DNA from: an uncultured Ferrovum sp. | GTDB taxonomy: Bacteria; Pseudomonadota; Gammaproteobacteria; Burkholderiales; Ferrovaceae | NCBI GenBank assembly: GCA_903909215.1 | Contig: CAIVUX010000024.1 | Span: forward strand, 1 to 64,000 | Reading direction: 5' to 3' | Length of the DNA: 64,000 nucleotides | Shown here: in pieces, positions 53,867-63,697 of the stretch | Layout: each line of letters starts with the position of its first letter | How positions within the stretch are numbered: the stretch's first letter is position 1 | Made by a program: the position numbers and the translations under genes | Notes under the pieces: generated by a model | Told to the model about the DNA's origin: nothing | Seen by the model: only the letters and a program-made list of their open reading frames with translations | Database searches by the model: none

Positions 53867-56100
53867 TCCACGTAAAAACGCGTGGATCCATTAACACCCA
53901 TTTTAGACAGGCCATGAATATCAGTTTCAAAGCCTGGAAACTGCTCGTTAAAGGAGCGGGCAAACTTGAGATAACGCACAATGGTGGCATTAAAACGCTC
54001 ACCCGGGATAAGCAGAGGAATACCCGGTGGGTAGGGGGTTAACAATACCGCTGTGGTACGCCCTTCCAGATCATCAATCTCCACACGCTCCACTTCGCGA
54101 TGCGCCATGCGCGCAAAGGCATCGGCAGGCTTCATGGCCGGCACCATATCCGACAAATACATTTCGGTGGTGAGGCGCGCCACATCGTTGGCACGGTACA
54201 CCTCGTGAATTTTCTCGCACAGTTGCTTCAAGCTCCAGTTTTCATAGCGCGGATGCTTGGCCGAGAACTCGGGCAAAACGCGCCAGAGCGGTAAGTTTTT
54301 ATCGTAATGGTCCTTGAACTGCTGCAACTCCGTGACCAAGGTATTCCAACGACCCTTGGTAATCCCGATGGTAAACATGATGAAGAAAGAATAGAGACCC
54401 GTTTTCTCTACCACCACACCATGTTCGGCCAAATACTTGGTGACCACTGCAGCGGGAATGCCCATGTCATGAAAATCGCCATCCACGGCTAGGCCCGGGG
54501 TAATCACCGTGGCCTTGATGGGGTCCAGCATATTAAAGCCGGGAGCCAAATCCCCAAAACCATGCCAATGCTCATTGGGTTTCAGCATCCAATCTTCGCG
54601 ACTGCCGATGCCCTCTTCTGCCAAATACTCAGGGCCCCATACTTTAAACCACCAATCATCACCCCATTCGGCGTCCACCTTGCGCATGGCACGACGAAAA
54701 TCCAGGGCTTCATTAATGGATTCTTCCACCAAGGCAGTACCCCCCGGGGCCTCCATCATGGCGGCCGCCACATCGCAGGATGCGATAATGGAGTATTGCG
54801 GGCTGGTGGAGGTATGCATCAAATACGCTTCATTAAAGCAATCGCGGTCCAGCTTACGGGTCTTGCTGTCTTGAATTAAAATTTGCGACGCTTGGCTTAA
54901 ACCGGCTAATAATTTATGGGTGGATTGTGTGGACATCACCATGGATTTCTCGCACGGCTCGCGATCGCGGCCAATGGCGTGCATGTCCTTGTAAAAATCA
55001 TTGAAGGTGGCATGGGGCAACCACGCTTCATCGAAATGCAGCGTGTCCACCTCGCCATCCAAAAGACCTTTGATGGTTTCTACATTATAGATAATGCCAT
55101 CATAAGTACTTTGCGTAATGGTCAGCACGCGCGGAGGCTCTTTGCTGGTGCAGGCAAACGGATTGGCGGCAATTTTACGGCGAATGGTTTCGGGTTGAAA
55201 CTCGCTTAATGGAATGGGGCCAATAATGCCGAAATGGTTGCGCGTGGGCATCATAAATACCGGAATGGCGCCGGTCATAATAATGGCGTGCAGCACCGAC
55301 TTATGACAGTTGCGATCCACTATCACCACATCCCCCGGGGCTACGGTGGAATGCCAGACAATCTTATTCGACGTAGACGTGCCGTTGGTGACAAAAAACA
55401 AATGGTCCGCATTAAAAATACGCGCCGCATTGCGCTCGGAGGCTGCGATGGGGCCGGTATGATCCAGCAGTTGCCCCAGCTCATCCACCGCATTGCACAC
55501 ATCAGCACGCAACATGTTTTCACCAAAGAACTGATGAAACATTTGCCCCACCGGGCTTTTTAAAAACGCCACCCCCCCGGAGTGACCCGGACAATGCCAG
55601 GAGTACGAACCATCGGAGGCGTAATGGGTCAGTGCGCGGAAAAACGGCGGCGCCAATGAATCCAAATACACCCGTGCTTCACGGGCAATATGGCGCGCCA
55701 CAAATTCAGGGGTGTCTTCAAACATATGAATGAAACCATGCAACTCTTTTAACACATCATTGGGAATGTGACGTGAGGTGCGCGTTTCACCATACAGAAA
55801 AATAGGGATGTCCGAATTACGCCAGCGGATTTCTTGCACAAAGGCGCGCAGGTGGATCAGCGCCGATTCCATTTCTTCAGGGGAGCCCGCGCCAAATTCT
55901 TCGTCATCAATAGAGAGAATAAAACAGGAGGCGCGGCTTTGTTGCTGAGCGAAGGAGGTCATATCGCCAAAGCTTGTTACCCCCAACACTTCCAGCCCCT
56001 CTTTTTCCAAGGCCTCGGCCAGAGCGCGTACACCCAACCCACTGGTGTTCTCTGAGCGAAAATCTTCGTCAATAATGACCACTGGAAAACGGAATTTCAT
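53848..56100 (-). CDS. Inducible-type Orn/Lys/Arg decarboxylase
   Basis: PLP fold-type I decarboxylase of 750 residues that turns a basic amino acid into its polyamine (cadaverine, putrescine or agmatine) and CO2. An N-terminal receiver-like wing domain (FPVVIIDEDFRSENTSGLGV, about 5-130), SWHCPGHSGGVAFLKSPVG, DADHLFFVTNGTSTSN-type sequence (FNADHLFFVTNGTSTSNKIV), the PLP aspartate in TLHFDEAWLPHA and the PLP lysine in STQSTHKLLAGLSQAS (about 385) are present. The substrate cannot be assigned safely. ATG at 56100 follows AGGAG; an upstream TTG frame is less likely. No antiporter gene is adjacent. Confidence 0.92.
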   Translation of the reverse strand: MKFRFPVVIIDEDFRSENTSGLGVRALAEALEKEGLEVLGVTSFGDMTSFAQQQSRASCFILSIDDEEFGAGSPEEMESALIHLRAFVQEIRWRNSDIPIFLYGETRTSRHIPNDVLKELHGFIHMFEDTPEFVARHIAREARVYLDSLAPPFFRALTHYASDGSYSWHCPGHSGGVAFLKSPVGQMFHQFFGENMLRADVCNAVDELGQLLDHTGPIAASERNAARIFNADHLFFVTNGTSTSNKIVWHSTVAPGDVVIVDRNCHKSVLHAIIMTGAIPVFMMPTRNHFGIIGPIPLSEFQPETIRRKIAANPFACTSKEPPRVLTITQSTYDGIIYNVETIKGLLDGEVDTLHFDEAWLPHATFNDFYKDMHAIGRDREPCEKSMVMSTQSTHKLLAGLSQASQILIQDSKTRKLDRDCFNEAYLMHTSTSPQYSIIASCDVAAAMMEAPGGTALVEESINEALDFRRAMRKVDAEWGDDWWFKVWGPEYLAEEGIGSREDWMLKPNEHWHGFGDLAPGFNMLDPIKATVITPGLAVDGDFHDMGIPAAVVTKYLAEHGVVVEKTGLYSFFIMFTIGITKGRWNTLVTELQQFKDHYDKNLPLWRVLPEFSAKHPRYENWSLKQLCEKIHEVYRANDVARLTTEMYLSDMVPAMKPADAFARMAHREVERVEIDDLEGRTTAVLLTPYPPGIPLLIPGERFNATIVRYLKFARSFNEQFPGFETDIHGLSKMGVNGSTRFYVDCVRTE

Positions 56101-56147
56101 GGCAACTCCTGGCAAACTGAAGGGCGGATTATAGACCTCTTAGGTGT

Positions 56148-57782
56148 TTAGGGGTCAGTTTTTAAAGCTTGGGTTAAATGATGCTGCCAAGCCTCCCGCA
56201 AAGTGGTTTTTTGCAACTTGCCGGTGGCGGTATGGGGCAGGCTGTCTTGAAACAAGATGTCGTCGGGCAACCACCATTTGGCCACCCGGGTGGCCAAATG
56301 CTCCCGCAATATCTCAGCGCTTACCTGGGCCCCGGGTTTCAAGACCACCAATAATAATGGACGCTCGCCCCATTGGGGATGAAGCGCTGCCACCACAGCG
56401 GCTTCCAGCACGTCCGGGTGACTGCCTGCGGCTTGCTCCAAGGCCATGGAGCTGATCCACTCTCCTCCACTTTTAATCATGTCCTTGGCCCGGTCGGTAA
56501 TTTGCATAAAGCCTTGTGGATCGATGAGCGCCACATCCCCCGTGGGAAACCAGCCGTCCACCAGCGGACTTTCGCTTTCACGGTAATAACTGCTGCACAC
56601 CCAAGGGCCTTTTACCTGCAAATGCCCAAAGGTCTGCCCATCGTGGGGGAGTGGCGCGCCCACCTCGTCCACAATGCGCATCTCAATCCCAAATAAGGGT
56701 CGCCCGGAACGGTTTAGGTGCAGTAGGCGATCTTCACCCGTCAGCTCGGCCTGCGCCGCTTTGGGCTGATTGATGGCGGCCACTGGGCTGGTTTCGGTCA
56801 TGCCCCAACCGGGCAATACCCGCACATTTTGCTCGGTTTCAAAATAGCGAGTGATGTGGGGTGGGCAGGCCGCCCCACCCACGCCCAAGCGCTGCAAATG
56901 CTTTAAACGCAGCCCATGGGTTTGCAAGTACAGCATCAGGCTATGCCACACCGTGGGCACCCCCGCCGTCACAGTAACCCCCTCCGCATCCATTAGGCGG
57001 GTTAGGCTGTCGCCATCCAAATGGGGGCCGGGCAGCACCAATTTAGCCCCCACCAGGGCCGCCGCATAGGGCAACCCCCAAGCGTTGGCATGGAACAGCG
57101 GCACCACCGGCAGCACCGAGTCTGTGGCCGATAATCCCAGTGTATCCGGCAAGGCCACGGCCCAGGCATGCAATACCGTAGAACGATGGCTGTACAGCAC
57201 GCCCTTGGGCTGACCGGTGGTGCCCGAGGTATAACAGAGCGCCGCCGCCGTTTCCTCATCCATCTGGGGCCATTTGAAGTCACCGGATTGGGATGCCAAC
57301 AGCGCCTCATACTGGAGGAGCGGCCGTGAGAAGGCGAGCCATGGCGCAGCGCTTTCATCCATCACAATAATGTGCGCCACGCTCCCCAATACCGGCTTCA
57401 AGGCTTCTACCAAAGGCAGGAACAAGGCGTCCACAAACAGCACGCTGTCCTCAGCATGTTGGATAATGCCGGCGATTTGTTCCGGGAAAAGCCGTGGGTT
57501 AATGGTGTGGCAAATGGCCCCCATTCCAGAAATAGCGTAATAGGCTTCTAAATGCTGACAATGGTTCCAACCCAGAGTGGCCACTCGGTCACCGGCACCC
57601 ACCCCCAATTCCATAAGCGCTTGAGCCAGCTGTTTGGAGCGTCGATGGGTGTTGCGCCAACTGGAACGCGTCATGGCGCGCTGGGCGCTGCAAGAGACCA
57701 CTTCGGTATCACCGTGATACTGGTCTGCATGTTCAATTAAGGATGAAATCAACAACGGGCGGTGCATCATGAGGCCAAACAT
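56148..57782 (-). CDS. Medium/long-chain acyl-CoA ligase (AlkK-like AMP-forming)
   Basis: Adenylate-forming enzyme of 544 residues that activates a fatty or related carboxylic acid to its CoA thioester. [20 protein letters not shown] matches the AlkK-type N-terminus; the P-loop-like [20 protein letters not shown] (about 187), [34 protein letters not shown] and [15 protein letters not shown] follow, with the catalytic Lys in [16 protein letters not shown]. Chain-length preference is not readable. It follows nothing closely on the same strand and is divergent from moaA. Confidence 0.92.
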   Translation of the reverse strand: MFGLMMHRPLLISSLIEHADQYHGDTEVVSCSAQRAMTRSSWRNTHRRSKQLAQALMELGVGAGDRVATLGWNHCQHLEAYYAISGMGAICHTINPRLFPEQIAGIIQHAEDSVLFVDALFLPLVEALKPVLGSVAHIIVMDESAAPWLAFSRPLLQYEALLASQSGDFKWPQMDEETAAALCYTSGTTGQPKGVLYSHRSTVLHAWAVALPDTLGLSATDSVLPVVPLFHANAWGLPYAAALVGAKLVLPGPHLDGDSLTRLMDAEGVTVTAGVPTVWHSLMLYLQTHGLRLKHLQRLGVGGAACPPHITRYFETEQNVRVLPGWGMTETSPVAAINQPKAAQAELTGEDRLLHLNRSGRPLFGIEMRIVDEVGAPLPHDGQTFGHLQVKGPWVCSSYYRESESPLVDGWFPTGDVALIDPQGFMQITDRAKDMIKSGGEWISSMALEQAAGSHPDVLEAAVVAALHPQWGERPLLLVVLKPGAQVSAEILREHLATRVAKWWLPDDILFQDSLPHTATGKLQKTTLREAWQHHLTQALKTDP

Positions 57783-57860
57783 GGACGTCTCCTGCTATTT
57801 TTCACCGATGCTACCGCAAACAGCGACGCGCAGGGAGGCTATAATGAGTCCATAACCACC

Positions 57861-58880
57861 ATGAACCCAACCCACCCACCCCTTACGGACCAACTGGCGC
57901 GTCCGCTGCAGGATCTCCGGATTTCAGTCACGGATCGGTGCAACTTTCGCTGTACCTATTGCATGCCCCGTGATCTGTTTGGCGAAGACCACACTTTCCT
58001 GCCCCGCCCGGATCTATTAAGCTTTGAAGAAATTGCACGCGTGGCCCGTATCGCCTGCACCTTGGGTGTTCAAAAAATTCGCCTCACCGGGGGCGAGCCC
58101 CTACTGCGACGACAAATTGAGTTGTTGGTAGCAGATCTGGCTCAAATACCACAACTGGACCTTACGCTCACCACCAACGGCAGTTTACTGGCCAAGAAAG
58201 CGCAAGCCCTAAAAGACGCCGGGTTGTCGCGCATCACCGTAAGCCTTGATGCCCTAGATGACCCCACCTTCAAACGCATGAATGATGCCAATTTTTCTGT
58301 GGCGCAGGTATTAACAGGAATCGAGACCGCTCAACGCGTGGGCTTCACAGGCATTAAAGTAAATGCTGTTATTCAACGGGGTGTCAACGAACATGCGTTA
58401 CTGGACTTGACACGTCATTTCCGTGGCACAGGAATCATCGTACGCTTTATCGAATTTATGGACGTAGGGGCCAGTAACGGCTGGCAACTGAAGGATGTGG
58501 TCACGGCTTCTGAAATGCGCCAAGTGCTGGCCCGGGAATGGCCGTTGCAACCTCTTTCTGCGCAATACGCAGGAGAGGTGGCCGGCCGTTATGGCCACCA
58601 GGATGAGGCGGGTGAAGTGGGTTTCATCGCTTCTGTGAGCGCGCCTTTTTGTAAGGATTGCTCTCGGTTGCGCCTCTCCACGGATGGCCAACTGTTCACC
58701 TGCCTGTTTGCCAGTGAGGGTTTTAATCTGAAAACATTATTGCGCACTGGTTACACGGATGACGCCATCACAGACGCCCTGCGCCAGTTGTGGCGCGCAC
58801 GCCGCGATCGTTACTCTGAATTGCGCTCCGCCCAAACGCAAGGCTTACACAAAATTGAAATGTCCTACATCGGTGGATAA
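57861..58880 (+). CDS. moaA: GTP 3',8-cyclase
   Basis: Radical SAM enzyme, first step of molybdenum cofactor synthesis, converting GTP to 3',8-cyclo-GTP. The 339-residue protein has the SAM cluster motif DRCNFRCTYCMP (about 25-36), the glycine motif RLTGGEPLLR, and a C-terminal second cluster CKDCSRLRLSTDGQLFTC, ending in the conserved Gly-Gly. Start at 57861 agrees with the family; the upstream frame is unlike it. A TATAAT lies at 57840-57845. It overlaps the MobA-MoeA fusion gene by one base. moaC is not in the window. Confidence 0.96.
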   Translation: MNPTHPPLTDQLARPLQDLRISVTDRCNFRCTYCMPRDLFGEDHTFLPRPDLLSFEEIARVARIACTLGVQKIRLTGGEPLLRRQIELLVADLAQIPQLDLTLTTNGSLLAKKAQALKDAGLSRITVSLDALDDPTFKRMNDANFSVAQVLTGIETAQRVGFTGIKVNAVIQRGVNEHALLDLTRHFRGTGIIVRFIEFMDVGASNGWQLKDVVTASEMRQVLAREWPLQPLSAQYAGEVAGRYGHQDEAGEVGFIASVSAPFCKDCSRLRLSTDGQLFTCLFASEGFNLKTLLRTGYTDDAITDALRQLWRARRDRYSELRSAQTQGLHKIEMSYIGG

Positions 58881-60691
58881 TGAATAACGCCATTACAGGA
58901 TGCATATTGGCCGGGGGCAAGGGTGAGCGCATGGGCGGTGTTGATAAAGGGTTAATGCTTTGGCAAGGTAAGCCCTTAATTGAAACGGTAATAACCCGCT
59001 TCTCTGCACAAGTGGACACGCTTTTGATTAGCGCCAACCGCAACCTTGAACGTTATGGAGGTTATGGCGTGTCGGTACTCTCCGATCACCGGCCGGAATA
59101 TGCAGGGCCTCTAGCCGGTATAGAGCAGGCCTTACACGCAGCCCCTCATTCCTTGGTGGCCATAGTGCCCTGCGACGCGCCTAATTTGCCGCTTGATTTG
59201 GTGGTACGTCTGCGTGAGGCATTATTCAGCCATCAGGCGGATATCGCCATAGCCACCACGCCCGATGGCGATCAACCGGTATTTTGTTTGATAAAAAAAT
59301 CCTTACATGCGTCATTGGTCACATTTTTAAACCAAGGGGGCCATAAAATACAAGATTGGACCGCACAATGCGCCTTGGTGCGTGTGTCTTTTGACGATGC
59401 GTCCGAATGCTTTGTTAACCTCAACACACCCTTATCTCTTGCCACCTGTGTGGATGATTACGATCCCAACTCCCTGCCCGTGGCCGATGCGCGCCGCCTG
59501 ATTGCACAGTTTTTGCAGCCCATCCGTGAAACGGTGCCTGTGCCACTGCGAGACAGCCTAAATCGAATTTTAGCGGAAGATATTCTGGCGCCACAGGATG
59601 TGCCCGGTTATGACAATTCCGCCATGGACGGTTATGCCATTCGTTTTTCAGACATCCATTCCAAAACGGAAACCGCGCTCACTGTGGCCGGTACGGCTTT
59701 GGCGGGTACGCCCTACCCCCATGAGCTAAAGCCTAACGAAGCCATTCGCATCATGACCGGCGCACCCATCCCTATAGGCGCTGATACGGTGGTGATGCAA
59801 GAAGAGGTGCGCTGTGAAGATACCCAAGTGTGGATTGCGCCCACCTTGCGTGCCGGACAAAACGTGCGTGCGCGGGGTGAGGATTTAAAACGCGGCAGCG
59901 CCGCCCTTACCCGTGGCACTATTGTGGGTCCTGCCGAACTGGGTTTGATGGCCTCTCTGGGCCTCACCGAAACGCGGGTCTACCGCCCCCTGCGCGTGGC
60001 TTTCTTTTCCACGGGTGATGAATTGGTAGAGCCTGGCCACACCCTAAACGAGGGCCAAATTTACAACAGCAACAGCTATACCCTATACGGCATGCTCACC
60101 GCGCTGGGTGTGGACTGCGTGGATTACGGCATTGTAAAAGACGACCCCGCCGCTCTTGAGAGCGCCTTTCGCACCGCCGCCTCACAAGCGGATGTCATTA
60201 TCTCCAGTGGCGGCGTCTCGGTGGGCGAAGCCGATTTTGTTAAACATTTGCTCAATCAATTGGGGGAAGTGTTGTTCTGGAAAATTGCCATGAAACCCGG
60301 GCGCCCCTTGGCCTATGGAAAAATAGGGTCCAGTCACTTCTTCGGTCTGCCTGGCAACCCCGTGGCCGTCATGGTGACTTTTTATGAGTTTGTGCGCGAG
60401 GCGCTCCTTACCCTCTCTGGGGCAAGCCCATGCCCCTCTACTCCTATGGTCCGTCTGCGCTGCACCACAGCGTTAAAAAAGCCCCCGGGTCGAGTAGAAT
60501 TTCAACGCGGCGTAGCCAGTGCAGACGCCACAGGGGAATGGACTGTACGCAGCACCGGCGCACAAGGTTCGGGTATTTTGCGTTCCATGTGTGAGGCCAA
60601 CTGTTTTATTGTGCTGCCCCAAGACAGCGCGGGCACGCTTGCAAGAGAATGGGTGGATGTGCACTTGTTTAAAGGAATAACCGGCTCATGA
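58880..60691 (+). CDS. MobA-MoeA fusion: Moco guanylyltransferase plus molybdenum insertase
   Basis: Residues 1-195 are MobA: CILAGGKGERMGGVDKGLML (nucleotide-binding loop), PEYAGPLAGIEQAL and IVPCDAPNLPLDLV. It attaches GMP from GTP to Moco. Residues 205-603 are MoeA, which inserts molybdate into adenylated molybdopterin: VPGYDNSAMDGYAIRF, EAIRIMTGAPIPIGADTVVM, VAFFSTGDELVEPG, IISSGGVSVGEADFVKHLL, KIAMKPGRPLAYG and FFGLPGNPVAVMVTFYEF. The frame is continuous with no internal start signal near the junction. The fusion joins the insertion step and the nucleotide addition step. Coupled to moaA (one-base overlap) and bpt (four-base overlap). Confidence 0.95.
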   Translation: MNNAITGCILAGGKGERMGGVDKGLMLWQGKPLIETVITRFSAQVDTLLISANRNLERYGGYGVSVLSDHRPEYAGPLAGIEQALHAAPHSLVAIVPCDAPNLPLDLVVRLREALFSHQADIAIATTPDGDQPVFCLIKKSLHASLVTFLNQGGHKIQDWTAQCALVRVSFDDASECFVNLNTPLSLATCVDDYDPNSLPVADARRLIAQFLQPIRETVPVPLRDSLNRILAEDILAPQDVPGYDNSAMDGYAIRFSDIHSKTETALTVAGTALAGTPYPHELKPNEAIRIMTGAPIPIGADTVVMQEEVRCEDTQVWIAPTLRAGQNVRARGEDLKRGSAALTRGTIVGPAELGLMASLGLTETRVYRPLRVAFFSTGDELVEPGHTLNEGQIYNSNSYTLYGMLTALGVDCVDYGIVKDDPAALESAFRTAASQADVIISSGGVSVGEADFVKHLLNQLGEVLFWKIAMKPGRPLAYGKIGSSHFFGLPGNPVAVMVTFYEFVREALLTLSGASPCPSTPMVRLRCTTALKKPPGRVEFQRGVASADATGEWTVRSTGAQGSGILRSMCEANCFIVLPQDSAGTLAREWVDVHLFKGITGS

Positions 60692-61434
60692 CACGTCTTC
60701 ATGATCTGCCCTTAGGTGAATTGCAGTTCTATGCCACGGCCCCCTACCCCTGCAGCTATCTGCCCGGTCGAGAAGCGCGCTCGCAAGTGGTCACGCCCGG
60801 TTACCTCATTACCACCGCGCTGTATGGCACGTTAATAGATGCAGGTTTTCGGCGCAGCGGCGTATTTACCTACCGACCGCACTGTGATCGATGCCGTGCC
60901 TGCATACCCGTGCGCATACCCGTGGATCAGTTTAAACCCAGCCGCACACAACGTCGGGCGCAACACCACCATCAACAACTGACCACCCATTTTTTACCCC
61001 TGCAATTTGTCGCGGAACATTACGAACTCTATTGCCGCTATCAATTGTCGCGTCACAGCGAAACCGACCTGGAAGAGAACAGCCTTGAGCAGTATCATCA
61101 TTTTTTACTGCAATCCCCCGTAAAAACCCATTTGGTAGAATTCCGTGAAAATGGGGTATTGCGCATGGTGAGTATTATTGATGTCCTAAAAGAGGGGTTG
61201 TCTTCCGTGTATACCTTTTTCGAGCCCGGTCTGCCCGGTACCAGTTATGGGATTTACAACATTCTCTGGCAAATTGAACACTGCAAAGAGCGTGGTTTAC
61301 CCTGGTTGTATTTGGGTTATTGGATTAAGAACAGCCAAAAAATGAATTACAAAATTGAATTTCAGCCCATGCACGGTTTCATTGACCACCAATGGTGCGT
61401 GTTGCCCAAACCCCAGCCAGAGCAAACATCATGA
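60688..61434 (+). CDS. bpt: Aspartate/glutamate leucyltransferase
   Basis: Transfers leucine from leucyl-tRNA to N-terminal Asp/Glu of proteins, marking them for ClpAP. The 248-residue Ate1/Bpt protein starts with TRLHDLPLGELQFYATAPYP-like sequence, has the Cys pair in PHCDRCRACIPVRIP (about 66), SVYTFFEPGLPGTSYGIYN and LPWLYLGYWIKNSQKMNYK. Length and motifs fit bacterial Bpt. It overlaps the MobA-MoeA gene upstream and pyrD downstream. Confidence 0.95.
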   Translation: MTRLHDLPLGELQFYATAPYPCSYLPGREARSQVVTPGYLITTALYGTLIDAGFRRSGVFTYRPHCDRCRACIPVRIPVDQFKPSRTQRRAQHHHQQLTTHFLPLQFVAEHYELYCRYQLSRHSETDLEENSLEQYHHFLLQSPVKTHLVEFRENGVLRMVSIIDVLKEGLSSVYTFFEPGLPGTSYGIYNILWQIEHCKERGLPWLYLGYWIKNSQKMNYKIEFQPMHGFIDHQWCVLPKPQPEQTS

Positions 61435-62441
61435 TGTACGCCTTAGCACGCCGTTTGCTGTTTTCAATGGACGCCGAGCGTGCCCACGCCGTGGCCCTCA
61501 GCGGCCTTACGCAAGCCGCGCGCTGCGGCCTGGTGCAACCGGGCGTTGCCACTGTTGTACGGCCACGCACCATTATGGGTTTATCGTTTCCAAACCCATT
61601 GGGAATTGCCGCAGGGGCTGATAAAAATGGTGAGTTTTTAGACGGCCTAGGCGCATTGGGTGTGGGTTTTGTAGAGGTGGGAACCGTCACCCCGCGCGCG
61701 CAGCCGGGCAACCCCAAACCACGCGTGTTTCGCTTACCCGAAGTGGATGGTTTAATTAACCGCCTGGGGTTTAACAATAATGGCGTGGTGGCGTTGCTGC
61801 AACAGCTTGAGCGCACGCGATATGCTGGTATTCTGGGGATTAATATCGGCAAGAATTTCGACACACCCATGGAAAAAGCAGCGGATGATTATGTGCTGGC
61901 GCTGCGTGCCGTATATGCACGCGCCAATTACATCACCGTCAACATTTCTTCTCCCAACACACAAAACCTTCGCGCATTGCAAGAAGGCGATGAGTTGGCC
62001 CATTTGTTATCCACCATCAGTAATGCACGCGAAGCACTCACACAAGCTCACGGCCGTCGCGTACCGATTGCGATTAAAATTGCCCCTGATCTTACCGCAC
62101 AACAAATAGAAACCTTGGCTCATACCGTACAGACATTTGGAATGGACGCCATCATCGCCACCAATACCACCTTGAGCCGTCAGCCCATTTCCGGCCATCC
62201 ACTGGCCACAGAGAGCGGCGGCTTAAGTGGCGCACCGTTGCACGAACAATCGTTGACCGTGGTGCGCACCTTAGCCCGCGCATTGGATGGTGCCTTACCC
62301 ATTATTGGTGTGGGCGGCATTGATTCTGGTGCCCGTGCGCGGGCCATGCTGGATGCGGGCGCCTCACTCATTCAGCTCTACACGGGCATGGTGTTTAAAG
62401 GCCCTGAACTGATTGGCGCTATTTTGCGGGACCTGGCTTGA
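61434..62441 (+). CDS. pyrD: Quinone-dependent dihydroorotate dehydrogenase (class 2)
   Basis: Membrane-associated FMN enzyme of pyrimidine synthesis that passes electrons to quinone. The 335-residue protein begins [19 protein letters not shown], the class 2 membrane-binding N-terminus; [61 protein letters not shown] with the catalytic Ser, and [20 protein letters not shown] follow. ATG at 61434 (or 61431) overlaps the bpt stop; the frame further upstream lies in bpt. Confidence 0.97.
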   Translation: MYALARRLLFSMDAERAHAVALSGLTQAARCGLVQPGVATVVRPRTIMGLSFPNPLGIAAGADKNGEFLDGLGALGVGFVEVGTVTPRAQPGNPKPRVFRLPEVDGLINRLGFNNNGVVALLQQLERTRYAGILGINIGKNFDTPMEKAADDYVLALRAVYARANYITVNISSPNTQNLRALQEGDELAHLLSTISNAREALTQAHGRRVPIAIKIAPDLTAQQIETLAHTVQTFGMDAIIATNTTLSRQPISGHPLATESGGLSGAPLHEQSLTVVRTLARALDGALPIIGVGGIDSGARARAMLDAGASLIQLYTGMVFKGPELIGAILRDLA

Positions 62442-62656
62442 ACACCATAGCCAACCGCCATCAGGTGGCGTTTATTCGTGAAGCAGAATGTATAGGTTGT
62501 TTTCGCTGCGTACCCGCTTGCCCGGAACAGGCCATTCTAGGGGCGCAGCGACTCATGCACACCGTCATCACAGCGCTATGCACCGGGTGTGAACAGTGCA
62601 TCGCCCCATGCCCTGTGGATTGCATTGATTTGGTTTCCGCCGCCCCCCTTCTATGA
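62438..62656 (+). CDS. RnfB-like 2[4Fe-4S] ferredoxin
   Basis: A 72-residue protein with two cluster motifs, [12 protein letters not shown] and [15 protein letters not shown], resembling the ferredoxin domain of RnfB/RsxB without the rest of that protein. In betaproteobacteria such a gene regularly precedes nth, an Fe-S repair enzyme, but it has no established role there. It starts with TTG at 62438 overlapping the pyrD stop, and overlaps nth by four bases. Confidence 0.88.
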   Translation: MNTIANRHQVAFIREAECIGCFRCVPACPEQAILGAQRLMHTVITALCTGCEQCIAPCPVDCIDLVSAAPLL

Positions 62657-63285
62657 AACCTCTTCAACGCCAAGCATTCTTTGAGCGTTTGCGCGCAGCC
62701 AACCCACAGCCCACCACCGAACTAAAATACCGCAATACCTTTCAGTTATTGGTAGCGGTTATTTTATCGGCACAGGCCACGGATAAAAGCGTTAATCTCG
62801 CCACCGCGCCCTTATTTAAAACCATCAAAACACCTGAACACCTATTGGCCTTCGGCGAACCACGACTGCGTGAGGCCATTGCCCGCATTGGCCTGTTCCG
62901 CACCAAAGCCAAAAACCTCATGGCCACAGCACGACTGCTGGTGACGCAATACGAGGGCATCGTGCCCAGCACCCGAGTAGCACTGGAAACGCTCCCCGGT
63001 GTGGGGCGTAAAACCGCCAACGTGGTGCTGAACACCGCCTTCGGTCTTCCCACCATCGCCGTGGACACGCATATTTTTAGGGTGGCTAACCGAACAGGTT
63101 TGGCGCCTGGCAAGACACCGTTGGATGTTGAATTAAAATTACTCAAAGTGGTGCCTAAGGAATTTAGGCACGACGCACACCATTGGCTTATTCTGCATGG
63201 ACGCTATATCTGCCAAGCCCGAAAACCGAAATGTATGCAATGCGTGGTAATGGACCTATGCGCTTATGGAGCCCACCATGTTTAA
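62653..63285 (+). CDS. nth: Endonuclease III
   Basis: DNA glycosylase/AP lyase for oxidised pyrimidines, 210 residues. The helix-hairpin-helix [14 protein letters not shown] with the catalytic Lys (about 120), the catalytic Asp in [14 protein letters not shown], and the Fe-S loop [17 protein letters not shown] (CX6CX2CX5C) are intact. Length is standard. Overlaps the ferredoxin gene and the DUF1841 gene. Confidence 0.97.
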   Translation: MKPLQRQAFFERLRAANPQPTTELKYRNTFQLLVAVILSAQATDKSVNLATAPLFKTIKTPEHLLAFGEPRLREAIARIGLFRTKAKNLMATARLLVTQYEGIVPSTRVALETLPGVGRKTANVVLNTAFGLPTIAVDTHIFRVANRTGLAPGKTPLDVELKLLKVVPKEFRHDAHHWLILHGRYICQARKPKCMQCVVMDLCAYGAHHV

Positions 63286-63697
63286 CCCATCCCGGGATGA
63301 ATCACGTCAGTTCTTTTTTGATGTGTGGCAAAAGCAGCGGGATAAAACACTCATGACACCACTAGAAAGCGTGGCCTGGGAGATTATCAGCCATCACCCG
63401 GAATATCACGCATTGCTCTCCGGTCCAGAGGGCTCGCGGGAACGGGAATGGTTTCCTGAGCAAGGTGAAACCAACCCATTCTTGCATTTGGGCTTACATC
63501 TGGCCATCGAAGAACAGATTTCTATTGATCAACCACAGGGCATTCGCGCGGCATTTGAATCGCGTTGCATTCAGCTTAAAGATGAGCATGCGGCACGACA
63601 TCACTTACTGGAATGCTTGGCCGAGGTATTGTGGCAATCACAGCGCAATGGCACACCTTTGGATGGCGCGCTGTATTTGGAATGTCTTAAAAAATAA
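63278..63697 (+). CDS. DUF1841 family protein
   Basis: A 139-residue protein of unknown function: [20 protein letters not shown] at the start and the central WEIISHHPEYHALL, LHLGLHLAIEEQISIDQPQG are family hallmarks. I start at the ATG 63278 because family members begin MFNPSR; it overlaps nth by eight bases. It is the last gene of the plus-strand chain begun by moaA and converges on dnaQ. Confidence 0.88.
   Translation: MFNPSRDESRQFFFDVWQKQRDKTLMTPLESVAWEIISHHPEYHALLSGPEGSREREWFPEQGETNPFLHLGLHLAIEEQISIDQPQGIRAAFESRCIQLKDEHAARHHLLECLAEVLWQSQRNGTPLDGALYLECLKK

Noticed and set aside
62438-62656. Ferredoxin gene as a truncated rnfB pseudogene
   Set aside because: Both cluster motifs are intact, the start and stop overlap neighbours neatly, and the short form next to nth is a common arrangement.
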